Source of the DNA: Lachnospiraceae bacterium
GTDB taxonomy: Bacteria > Bacillota > Clostridia > Lachnospirales > Lachnospiraceae
Length of the DNA: 64,000 nt
Reading direction: 5' to 3'
Assembly (NCBI GenBank): GCA_017936785.1
Contig: JAGBEV010000052.1
Span: 1 to 64,000, forward strand
Shown: positions 18,801 through 25,962 of the stretch, one piece after another
How the letters are laid out: each line of letters begins with the position of its first letter
How positions within the stretch are numbered: the stretch's first letter is position 1
Position numbers and translations under genes: made by a program
Notes under the pieces: model-generated
What the model was told of the DNA's origin: nothing
The model's input: the letters and a program-made list of their open reading frames with translations, nothing else
Databases searched by the model: none

Positions 18801-20858
18801 ATGGGTGACCAAAAAGTTGCAGGTAAGGTTTCAGTTGTTTCATACGGAACTCCATTTCTTGCAGCGCCCCAGATAAAAAGTGTATCTAATATGAACAATC
18901 TTTTATCTGTTAAGTGGGAAAGCAGCAGTGAAGCAGACGGATATGTCATTTATAGGAGCGAAGCAGAGGAACCGGATCAATTTGAGGAGATCAAAAGGGT
19001 CGAAGGCGGTACCACAGACAACTATAATGATGAAGAAATTGTCCAGGGTCAAACATACTATTATCAGATAGCCGCATATAAGGGCTCAAAGGTTGTAAGC
19101 GCTGTAAGCGAAACCATGGGAATGAAGGCTTTAAAAACGGCTGAAGCGAATGTGGTTTCCTTAGGAAGCAATCAGCTTCGCATCACATGGGACGAGGTAG
19201 AGGGTGCAGACAGCTACTATATTTATAGAAATACCACACCATCAGGCAGCTATCGTCAGATCGGTATTACCAACGGCACAGGGTATACGGACAATGCTGT
19301 GGAAACAGGAACCACCTATTATTATAAAGTGAAAGCCTATGGTACTATGGAAGATGCAGTAAGCAATGAAACGCTGACTGTTTCCAGTCCCCAGTCGGCA
19401 GCAGTATCTGCTGTTCCGGTACCGGAACAGGCAGTATTAAAAAGTGTATCAGGAGCCGGTTATAACGCATTGAAAATTACCTGGAATGCTGTGGCAGGGG
19501 CGGATGGTTACTATATCTATCGTTCCACAGAGGAAAATGGAGAATACCGTTATCTGAATAAGATTAACGGAGGCAACAACCTTAGTTATTCCAATACGGG
19601 AATTCTGACCGGAACCACTTATTATTATAAAGTATGTGCATATAAAACCGTAAATGGAACTAATATATCGGGAATTTTGTCAGAAAGTCTCAGCGGAACC
19701 CCGGTTCCTGCAAGAACCGGTTTTTCCCTTGCGGTTTCAGGCGGATACGAGAAAGTAAATCTGGAATGGTATAAAGTGACCGGTGCAACGGGATATTTTA
19801 TCTATCGGGGAGAAAGTGAGGAAGAACTGGAGAAAAATATTGCTGCAGGCAATCCGGCAATAGATGTCACAGATGGTACAGTTACCCGGATCACAGATGA
19901 AAATCTTAAAACGGGCACGGAATATATTTATGTTATTGCAGCGTACAGGACCATGAACGGAGAAAAGATATCGGGAAGGGTATCTGACAGTAAAAAGTGT
20001 ACTCCTGTACTGGAAGCTCCACAGCTTAAAAGTGTTTCCAATATCAATGAGGTTTTGCGGCTGCAATGGACCCAGGTGTCTGAAGCAAAAGGCTATATCA
20101 TATATAGAAGCGATCATGGTGCTGAGGGCACATTTGAGGAAATAGAACGGATCACAGGTAACGGAACGGTATCCTATGATGATGGGGATGTTGTTTCAGG
20201 CAGAGAGTATTACTATCGGATCGCAGCATATGCAGATAATGGGGTGACCAGTGATGCCGGAGCCATAATGGGGATGAAGGCTTTAGGAACTGTTGAAGCA
20301 AAGGTGTATACCAAGGAATACTATTCACTGCAGGTATATTGGGAAAAGATAGATGGTGCAGACCGCTATTACATTTATCGTAATACTGTACCTACAGGAA
20401 GTTTTAAGCAGATAGCCATTACGGATAATAATCTTTATATAGATGATACTCTGGAAATGGGAACGACTTACTATTATAAGGTAAAAGCATTTGGTACCAT
20501 GGATGATTTGTCGGGAGAAAATGAGATCCTGATCTCAAGTCCTCAATCAGAGGCTGTGTCGGGAACTCCTGTGCCGGGTATTCCTTTTATTAACAGCATA
20601 CTTGACCTTAATAATTCTTCAGCGCAGGTTAATTGGACAGCTGTAGAAGGAGCAGATGGTTATGAGGTATACCGTTCCAAAAATGAGACGGGAAATGATG
20701 TAAGACTGACTACCATTACTTCAGGAGCAACGGTTTCTTATACCAATAAGGGCATGCCGGCTGGTGATTGTTTTTATTATAGGATCAGAGCCTATAAGAT
20801 GCTGGGAACCACAAAAGTATATGGACCTTATTCAAATTATGTAAAATTCATTCCATAA
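15834..20858 (+). CDS. Secreted papain-like (C1) cysteine protease with Fn3 super-repeats
   Basis: About 1,674 residues. The ATG at 15834 is preferred over the GTG at 15828 because GGGGGAG sits seven bases before it. A signal peptide is visible (KKRFMK, hydrophobic core, AAAASS). An acidic linker leads to a papain-type domain with DQGIYGTCWAFSAIG (catalytic Cys), NHAVQVVGW (His) and LIKNSWGEES (Asn). A lectin-like beta domain found after clostridial C1 proteases follows (residues ~360-520). The rest is fibronectin type III-like modules of ~96 residues with YYIYR and TYYYKV motifs. No LPXTG or transmembrane anchor is seen at the C-terminus. It probably acts at the cell surface or is released. 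It lies between membrane polysaccharide genes without its own visible promoter. Confidence 0.9.
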   Translation: MMKKRFMKLVSTVLVFSMLMSGETMAAAASSVSGNGVEENNENVVTGEEEKENIPGEEAEDETEEALKPDFNYSLTYHEVDDPVPVLSSSEEAAYALRGGIPAYYSSVEAGKVPALRDQGIYGTCWAFSAIGACESGLISKGLAGMDIDLSERQLAYYFYQKGTTGDLLNGTWGDYNSPVNYSYLQQGGNALFTMWHLASWAGIVDESAAPYEGVATALPVTSQNVYGTDSYHLQNAYIVNKENTDIIKQMIMEYGSMAVAYYSSGSYKYDDPEHDSYYYYQEGASTNHAVQVVGWDNNFSKENFATTPPGDGAWLIKNSWGEESADYAQNGYFWISYYDTSLSGNFFAFLCEPGDNYDNIYQYDGASGNRYINTKYAANVYTAKGNEGGAETIEAVGLGCYSNGTDYTVSIYTGLTDENDPTSGELVSSQTGTLAYSGYHTIPLDEPVYVEEGEKFSVVFSFPDQTALYVDYTYNAGWINFTTDELDKTSFCKMWYYYAQWMDAKEWASSTFRIKAYTSNELKKLKRPVVAAESIDFDQIRLSWNSVKNAEGYMIYRGTDQAQLESNIAQDNVYAVQDASSKAKQEYVDTVLSNVTYYYAVLPYAEGYDNVKEESISSYVSAKAEIKIPAISSVANQSDGTIKITWAKVSSNGYELWRSTTGNEGSYENIGSLGKDTLSYIDQDVISGRTYYYYLTAKGAGCQSDPSPVMGMKALDTAEAEVLMLGYNKLQISWKEIDGAKQYYIYRNTSSSGSFKQIAVVDGNSYIDSTVVTGTTYYYKVKAFGTMNDAVSGKEVTVSSPQSKPVSGKPAPQKVILKSVSSSGHNALKIMWNQVEGADGYYIYRSTEENGEYRYLNKIDGGNNLSYSNTGILTGTTYYYKVCAYKTVNGTNISGMLSESLGGIPVPARTGFSSVLSGGYDSINLEWYKVTGATGYHIYRGESEEELNRNISMKNPAIDISQGTQTQYTDTGLKTGITYYYAVEAYKTMGDQKVAGKVSVVSYGTPFLAAPQIKSVSNMNNLLSVKWESSSEADGYVIYRSEAEEPDQFEEIKRVEGGTTDNYNDEEIVQGQTYYYQIAAYKGSKVVSAVSETMGMKALKTAEANVVSLGSNQLRITWDEVEGADSYYIYRNTTPSGSYRQIGITNGTGYTDNAVETGTTYYYKVKAYGTMEDAVSNETLTVSSPQSAAVSAVPVPEQAVLKSVSGAGYNALKITWNAVAGADGYYIYRSTEENGEYRYLNKINGGNNLSYSNTGILTGTTYYYKVCAYKTVNGTNISGILSESLSGTPVPARTGFSLAVSGGYEKVNLEWYKVTGATGYFIYRGESEEELEKNIAAGNPAIDVTDGTVTRITDENLKTGTEYIYVIAAYRTMNGEKISGRVSDSKKCTPVLEAPQLKSVSNINEVLRLQWTQVSEAKGYIIYRSDHGAEGTFEEIERITGNGTVSYDDGDVVSGREYYYRIAAYADNGVTSDAGAIMGMKALGTVEAKVYTKEYYSLQVYWEKIDGADRYYIYRNTVPTGSFKQIAITDNNLYIDDTLEMGTTYYYKVKAFGTMDDLSGENEILISSPQSEAVSGTPVPGIPFINSILDLNNSSAQVNWTAVEGADGYEVYRSKNETGNDVRLTTITSGATVSYTNKGMPAGDCFYYRIRAYKMLGTTKVYGPYSNYVKFIP
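17964..20843 (+). repeat. 1,152-bp coding super-repeat (2.5 copies)
   Basis: The phrase ATGGGnATGAAGG recurs at 17964, 19116 and 20268, and TAGTTATTCC within GGNAAYAA(T/C)CTTAGTTATTCC recurs at 18431 and 19583. All intervals are exactly 1,152 bases, or 384 codons. Each unit encodes four Fn3-like modules. Units one and two are complete; unit three has two modules and then the gene ends. Several blocks are nearly identical at DNA level, for example about 18340-18540 against 19490-19690, which suggests recent duplication or gene conversion. Confidence 0.9.
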
Positions 20859-20876
20859 ACCCTGTAAGCCGGTTTG

Positions 20877-20905
20877 TTGAATAAGAAAGTGTGATCTGCT
20901 ATAAT
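20877..20905 (+). promoter_or_regulatory. Probable promoter of the acyltransferase gene
   Basis: TTGAAT at 20877-20882 and TATAAT at 20900-20905 are separated by 17 bases, 93 bases before the ATG. A second weaker pair (TTGTGA 20934, TACAAT 20959, 19-base spacing) is closer to the gene. Confidence 0.55.
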
Positions 20906-20997
20906 TAACACAATACAGTAAAAAGATACATATTTGTGACAACAAAAGATTAGTATGGTACAATGCGTAAGAAACATGAGAATTTGAAAGGAATTAA

Positions 20998-22056
20998 ATG
21001 AAAAAAATATATTTTTTGGATGTGTTACGACTGATAGCATTTGTATTTATCATAGTGTATCACTTTATAGTTGAATTAGAGATAAGAGCTATCTATGATT
21101 TTAAAGAAGTGGGAATTGTTTATTTAAATGAGAATATGCATATTGCTACATTAGGAGTGGCACTGTTTTTCATGATTTCCGGTGCAGGGCTTATGCTATC
21201 CACAAAAGATGGTCTGGATTTGAAAATTTACTATAAAAAACGTTTTTGGCGTATTTTTATACCATTTTACATAGTGTATATGAGTTATATGCTTTTCTTA
21301 TTTGCCATAAAGGGGGGATCGCCCTTTGCTGAGGGCATTCCCGTCTGGAGATTTATATTTACGTTGATGGGAATGGACCAGTATCTTGCTACATGTGGTC
21401 AGATAACATTTAGTTTGGGAATAGGAGAATGGTTTTTAGGATGTCTTATTTTGATGTATCTGGTGTTCCCGCTGCTTCGTAAATGTATGCTGAAAAATAA
21501 ATGGGTAACACTTTCGGTTGCAACAACTTATTTTCTGGTATTGGTATTCAATTATCATTTTCAGATACAACCATATATGAATTTTTTTGTAAAGATTTAT
21601 GATTTTGTTTTGGGAATGTTTTTGATTTTAGTGTGGGAGGAACTGCAAAAGCTAAATGCTCCTGTGAAAATAAGGATATGGAGTCTGGTTATAACAGTTC
21701 CTGTTATTGGAGTTTTTCTGTTTTGGAAAAAATCATTACCGATTCCGGTTTCGCTGAAAATAGTAATTTTGGCTGTTGCAGTATTTGTATTTGCCATGCA
21801 GTTTGAAGGACCTATGTCTTCCAGCCGGATCTTGTTGAAAGTGTTGCAATTTGTAAGGCTGTATTCCTTTGAGATTTTCCTGGTGCATCATGCAATTATT
21901 GGTCAGTTTGCGGAATATTACACGGGAAGGAAATTTTTGTTTAAAGAAACATTGATTTTATTTGTTGTGGAAATGTGCATTATCTTTTTGCTGGCATTTA
22001 TATTAAAGAAAGCAGAGAAGCAAATAGATGTATTAGTAAAAAATAAGAAAACATAA
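20998..22056 (+). CDS. Acyltransferase family 3 (OafA-like) membrane protein
   Basis: 352 residues with about ten hydrophobic segments. The N-terminus KKIYFLDVLRLIAFVFIIVYHF has the family's Arg in helix one and the catalytic-type His at its end. FFMISGAGLML and LVHHAIIG match later family blocks. Members O-acetylate sugars or peptidoglycan using a cytoplasmic acyl donor. Its own promoter and terminator make it a single-gene unit between the protease and the rmlC operon. The glycan it modifies could be that of either cluster. Confidence 0.85.
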   Translation: MKKIYFLDVLRLIAFVFIIVYHFIVELEIRAIYDFKEVGIVYLNENMHIATLGVALFFMISGAGLMLSTKDGLDLKIYYKKRFWRIFIPFYIVYMSYMLFLFAIKGGSPFAEGIPVWRFIFTLMGMDQYLATCGQITFSLGIGEWFLGCLILMYLVFPLLRKCMLKNKWVTLSVATTYFLVLVFNYHFQIQPYMNFFVKIYDFVLGMFLILVWEELQKLNAPVKIRIWSLVITVPVIGVFLFWKKSLPIPVSLKIVILAVAVFVFAMQFEGPMSSSRILLKVLQFVRLYSFEIFLVHHAIIGQFAEYYTGRKFLFKETLILFVVEMCIIFLLAFILKKAEKQIDVLVKNKKT

Positions 22057-22091
22057 ATCTTGTATGGTAGTAAATATCGTACAAGATTTTT
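22055..22091 (+). terminator. Intrinsic terminator after the acyltransferase gene
   Basis: AAATCTTGTA at 22055-22064 pairs perfectly with TACAAGATTT at 22080-22089, followed by further Ts. It begins at the stop codon. Confidence 0.75.
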
Positions 22092-22150
22092 AATTGGTTA
22101 GTAATTTATAATACGGAGAGACTGCAGAACTGCAAGAGAAGGTCTGATAC

Positions 22151-22179
22151 TTGTGACTTTCAGCAAATTATGGTAAAAT
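22151..22179 (+). promoter_or_regulatory. Probable promoter of the second polysaccharide operon
   Basis: TTGTGA at 22151-22156 and TAAAAT at 22174-22179 have 17-base spacing. The site is about 130 bases upstream of rmlC, leaving a long AT-rich leader. Confidence 0.55.
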
Positions 22180-22310
22180 TATGAAATGTTCTGGGATATA
22201 AAAAGAAAGTTCAGAAGTCTTAATGAAACAGTATGGATAAATAAATAAGAACATGTATATCTTTGGAAAAAAATAAAATAATGAATAAAAATAAAAGGAG
22301 TATTTAAATT

Positions 22311-22871
22311 ATGGGAAAGATAACAGTTGAAACATGTGAGATTGAAGGATTAAAGGTTATTACCCCTACCGTTTTTGGAGATGAAAGAGGGTATTTTATG
22401 GAGACCTACAATTATAATGATTTTAAAGAGGCAGGAATTGATGTTCAGTTTGTTCAGGATAATCAGTCTGCTTCCAAGAAAGGAGTATTGAGAGGTCTTC
22501 ATTTTCAGATCAATTATCCCCAGGACAAGCTGGTAAGAGTTGTAGTAGGGGAAGTATTTGATGTAGCAGTGGACTTAAGACCGGGTTCTGCTACTTATGG
22601 CAAGTGGTTCGGTGTTAAATTGTCCGCAGAAAATAAAAAGCAGTTTTTTATTCCTAAGAATTTTGCACATGGGTTTATTGTTTTATCCGATTATGCGGAA
22701 TTTGCTTATAAATGTACTGATTTTTATCATCCTAATGATGAGGGAGGTCTTCTTTGGTGTGATCCTGAAATTGGTGTGGAGTGGCCTATGCCTGAGGGAA
22801 TGACAAAAGATGATCTGACAATTTCCGAGAAAGATACAAAATGGGGCGGCATCAGTACCTATAAAAAATAA
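22311..22871 (+). CDS. rmlC: dTDP-4-dehydrorhamnose 3,5-epimerase
   Basis: A 186-residue cupin enzyme of normal length. Family motifs are FGDERGYFMETYN, the catalytic-His strand VLRGLHFQ, the QDKLVRVVVGEVFDVAVDLR block, and the FIPKNFAHGFIVLSD loop. It epimerises C3 and C5 of dTDP-4-keto-6-deoxyglucose on the way to dTDP-L-rhamnose. It heads the ABC-transporter cluster. rmlB and rmlA lie 36 kb downstream at 59131 and 60301, and no rmlD is seen in the window. Confidence 0.95.
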   Translation: MGKITVETCEIEGLKVITPTVFGDERGYFMETYNYNDFKEAGIDVQFVQDNQSASKKGVLRGLHFQINYPQDKLVRVVVGEVFDVAVDLRPGSATYGKWFGVKLSAENKKQFFIPKNFAHGFIVLSDYAEFAYKCTDFYHPNDEGGLLWCDPEIGVEWPMPEGMTKDDLTISEKDTKWGGISTYKK

Positions 22872-22885
22872 TTGGAGAAGGATTC

Positions 22886-23710
22886 ATGGGAAAATTAAGA
22901 GCAGTTTTGGAACTGCCTGTAGAATTATACCGAAACAGACAGTTAATTATAAAACTATCCAAAAATGATTTTAAGACCAGATATGCAGGGTCATATCTGG
23001 GAATTATATGGGCATTTATCCAGCCTATCGTAACAATACTGGTATATTGGTTCGTATTTGAAAAGGGATTAAAAGCCGGTGGTGTATTGAGCAAGGAAGG
23101 TATAGAGGTTACTTTTGTATTGTGGCTTTCTGCCGGTATGATTCCATGGTTTTTCTTTTCGGAAGCTTTGAACAATGCTACGAATGCGTTGCTGGAATAC
23201 AGCTATCTGGTCAAGAAAGTGGTATTTAAGATCAGCATTCTGCCTATTATCAAGATCATATCCGCATTGTTTGTACATGTATTTTTTATTGCGTTTTTGT
23301 TGATTTTGTGCGCATGTTATGGATATTATCCGGATTTATATACCCTGCAGGTAATTTATTATTCCTTCTGTATGTTTATTTTTGTACTGGCATTAAGTTA
23401 TGCAACAAGCGCAGTTGTTATTTTTTTCAGAGATTTGTCCCAGATCATCAATATTGTGCTGCAGATTGGAATGTGGATTACACCTATTATGTGGCAGGTC
23501 AGTATTATTTCAGAGGAAAGCCAGAAATTTTTCAAGCTGAATCCGATGTATTACATTGTTGACGGATACAGACAGGCGTTGTTTTATAAGGAATGGTTCT
23601 GGGAGCATCCATGGATGACTTTATATTACTGGATATTGACAGCAGTGATTTTCATATTCGGAACCATTGTATTTAAGAGATTAAAACCTCATTTTGCAGA
23701 TGTGTTATAG
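22886..23710 (+). CDS. wzm: Polysaccharide ABC transporter permease (Wzm/TagG-like)
   Basis: A 274-residue ABC-2 type permease with six hydrophobic segments. The N-terminal amphipathic region includes SKNDFKTRYAGSYLGIIWAF, typical of polysaccharide and teichoic acid exporters. It pairs with the ATPase encoded 38 bases downstream. Together they would move a finished lipid-linked polymer across the membrane, unlike the Wzx/Wzy route of the upstream operon. Confidence 0.9.
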   Translation: MGKLRAVLELPVELYRNRQLIIKLSKNDFKTRYAGSYLGIIWAFIQPIVTILVYWFVFEKGLKAGGVLSKEGIEVTFVLWLSAGMIPWFFFSEALNNATNALLEYSYLVKKVVFKISILPIIKIISALFVHVFFIAFLLILCACYGYYPDLYTLQVIYYSFCMFIFVLALSYATSAVVIFFRDLSQIINIVLQIGMWITPIMWQVSIISEESQKFFKLNPMYYIVDGYRQALFYKEWFWEHPWMTLYYWILTAVIFIFGTIVFKRLKPHFADVL

Positions 23711-23718
23711 GAAAGGAA

Positions 23719-23739
23719 TACATGACCTTATGTCATGTA
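23719..23739 (+). promoter_or_regulatory. Stem-loop covering the first possible ATG of wzt
   Basis: TACATGAC (23719-23726) pairs perfectly with GTCATGTA (23732-23739) around a 5-base loop. The stem buries an in-frame ATG at 23722, so the downstream ATG at 23749, with AAGG six bases before it, is the likelier start. Confidence 0.55.
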
Positions 23740-23748
23740 AGGATAACT

Positions 23749-25020
23749 ATGGGAGAAGTAGCCATTCATGTGGACCATGTGTCCAAAATCTATAAATTGT
23801 ATGATAAACCTACAGACCGGGTAAAAGAATCTCTTGGATTGACAAGGAAAAAATTATCCAGAGACCATTATGCTTTAAATGATCTGGATTTTCAGGTAAA
23901 CAGAGGAGAAACCGTAGGTATCATTGGAACTAACGGTGCCGGAAAATCCACTATTTTAAAGATCATTACAGGAGTTTTGAATCCCACCAGCGGTAAAGTG
24001 GATATTAACGGAAGGATTTCAGCTTTATTGGAATTAGGTGCAGGTTTCAATATGGAATATACGGGCATTGAAAACGTGTATTTAAACGGAACCATGATCG
24101 GATTCACAAGAGAAGAAATAGATGAAAGAATGGATGATATTCTGAAATTTGCAGATATCGGTGATTTTGTATATCAGCCATGTAAGACTTATTCCAGTGG
24201 TATGTTTGTGCGGCTGGCTTTTGCTGTGGCGATCAATATTGACCCGGAAATTTTGATCGTGGATGAAGCTTTATCTGTAGGAGACGTATTTTTCCAGGCG
24301 AAGTGTTACAAGAAATTTGAAGAATTTAAGAAAGCAGGAAAAACAATTTTGTTTGTTTCCCATGATCTGAGCAGTATCAGTAAGTATTGCGACAGGGTGG
24401 TTCTTTTAAATAAAGGAACAAAGCTTGCAGAAGGATCTCCCAGAGAAATGGTGGACATGTACAAAAAAGTCTTAGTAAATCAACTGGAAGATGGAATTGA
24501 CGGACATGAAGAAGAACCGGAGGAAGAACATGATAAGGATGTGCTTTGGAAATCCCAATTGACATTAAATCCGGAAATTCAGGAATATGGAGAAATGAAA
24601 GCAGAAATTGCGGATATTGCCATTGTGGATGAAAAGGGAAAAATAACAAATGTATTGGAAAAGGGAAGCACATTTACTATTAAAATGAAGGTTAAGGTCA
24701 ACAGTGAATTGAACGACCCGATTTTTGCTGTTACCATTAAGGATCTGCAGGGAACAGAAGTGACCGGAACAAATACCTTTTTAGAGGGAATTGATACAGG
24801 GTCCATTCAGGCAGGGGAAACCCGTATTATTACGTTTAAACAGCAGTTGAATCTGCAGGGAGGGGAATATTTGCTTTCTTTTGGCTGTACAGGATTTGAA
24901 GCCGGGGAATTCCATGTATTTCACAGATTATATGATTTTTGCAATTTGACAGTAGTGTCGGAAAAGAACACGGTCGGATATTATGATATGGACTCAGAAG
25001 TCCGTGTAGTGGAAGTATAA
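23749..25020 (+). CDS. wzt: Polysaccharide ABC transporter ATPase with C-terminal cargo domain (Wzt-like)
   Basis: 423 residues from the chosen ATG. The ATPase part has Walker A GTNGAGKST (residues ~60-68), signature YSSGM, and Walker B ILIVDEALSVGD. An acidic linker follows at ~250-270. The C-terminal ~150 residues match the Wzt_C beta-sandwich, with VLEKGSTFTIKMKVKVN and LNLQGGEYLLSFGC. In E. coli O8/O9a this domain binds the capped end of the finished chain, so transport depends on chain termination. Finding it next to a methyltransferase and a kinase-like fusion protein suggests the same logic here. Confidence 0.92.
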   Translation: MGEVAIHVDHVSKIYKLYDKPTDRVKESLGLTRKKLSRDHYALNDLDFQVNRGETVGIIGTNGAGKSTILKIITGVLNPTSGKVDINGRISALLELGAGFNMEYTGIENVYLNGTMIGFTREEIDERMDDILKFADIGDFVYQPCKTYSSGMFVRLAFAVAINIDPEILIVDEALSVGDVFFQAKCYKKFEEFKKAGKTILFVSHDLSSISKYCDRVVLLNKGTKLAEGSPREMVDMYKKVLVNQLEDGIDGHEEEPEEEHDKDVLWKSQLTLNPEIQEYGEMKAEIADIAIVDEKGKITNVLEKGSTFTIKMKVKVNSELNDPIFAVTIKDLQGTEVTGTNTFLEGIDTGSIQAGETRIITFKQQLNLQGGEYLLSFGCTGFEAGEFHVFHRLYDFCNLTVVSEKNTVGYYDMDSEVRVVEV

Positions 25021-25035
25021 GGAGATTATAGCAAT

Positions 25036-25962
25036 ATGAAGGAGCAGGTTGGGAAAGTAACCCTGAACTATCAGTGGTATTCGGGAAAAGATTTGTATTG
25101 TGATGGTCCTATTGAGGATACCATGCTTGAGATTGCAAGCACCTACGGAGAGGATGAATTGAACGGGGTGATCGCCAGGAGTAATTCATGGGAAATATTA
25201 TATCATTTCTCCCATATCAGGCAGAATATTGTTTCCTGGCTGCCCATTACTTCACGGGATAATGTATTGGAAATCGGAGCGGGGTGCGGAGCCATTACCG
25301 GAGCGTTGGCAGATCTGGCGGGAACGGTTACCTGTATTGAATTGTCTAAGAAACGCAGTCTGATCAATGCAAACCGGAACTGTGAAAAAGACAATATTGA
25401 GATTATGGTGGGCAATTTTATGGATATTGAGCCCAATCTTCCCATGCAATATGATTACATTACTTTAATTGGTGTTTTTGAGTATGCAGACAGTTATATT
25501 GGAGGAGAAGACCCTTATGAGACTTTTTTGAGGACGATTGCCAGACATCTGAAACCCGATGGAAAGATTATAATTGCCATTGAAAATCAGATGGGATTGA
25601 AATATTGGGCGGGATGTGTAGAAGACCATGTAGGAAAGTTTTTTGAGGGAATTGAAGGCTATCACCATACCGAAGGTGTCAGAACTTTTTCCAGAAGTGG
25701 TATGGAAGAACTTCTGGAGAAGGTGGGGTTGACAAAATATAAGTTTTACTATCCCTATCCTGATTATAAATTTCCTACCAGTATTTATTCTGATGAATAT
25801 CTGCCGAAGGTAGGAGAATTAAACAAGAATATGAATAATCTTGACAGGGAACGGATTGTGCTGTTTGATGAAGGTCTGGTTTTTGACCGGATGATCAGGG
25901 AAGGTTTGTTCCCGCTGTATTCCAATTCCTTTTTGATTATGACTGAGCAGGGAGAAGATTGA
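25036..25962 (+). CDS. Class I SAM-dependent methyltransferase, probable chain-capping enzyme
   Basis: 308 residues. SAM motif I is VLEIGAGCGAITGAL (residues ~75-90), followed by the acidic strand VTCIELSKKR and YDYITLIGVFEY. A C-terminal helical region ends in YSNSFLIM. Its TGA overlaps the next ATG (TGATG), so it is coupled to the kinase-GT fusion. In E. coli WbdD a methyltransferase and a kinase on one chain methylate and phosphorylate the non-reducing end of the O9a glycan. Here the methyltransferase is separate but adjacent to a kinase-like domain, directly after Wzm and Wzt. Sugar methylation of another kind is the main alternative. Confidence 0.8.
   Translation: MKEQVGKVTLNYQWYSGKDLYCDGPIEDTMLEIASTYGEDELNGVIARSNSWEILYHFSHIRQNIVSWLPITSRDNVLEIGAGCGAITGALADLAGTVTCIELSKKRSLINANRNCEKDNIEIMVGNFMDIEPNLPMQYDYITLIGVFEYADSYIGGEDPYETFLRTIARHLKPDGKIIIAIENQMGLKYWAGCVEDHVGKFFEGIEGYHHTEGVRTFSRSGMEELLEKVGLTKYKFYYPYPDYKFPTSIYSDEYLPKVGELNKNMNNLDRERIVLFDEGLVFDRMIREGLFPLYSNSFLIMTEQGED

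Noticed and set aside
17964..20843. CRISPR-like or non-coding tandem repeat
   Set aside because: The period is 1,152 bases in a continuous reading frame and encodes Fn3-like modules.
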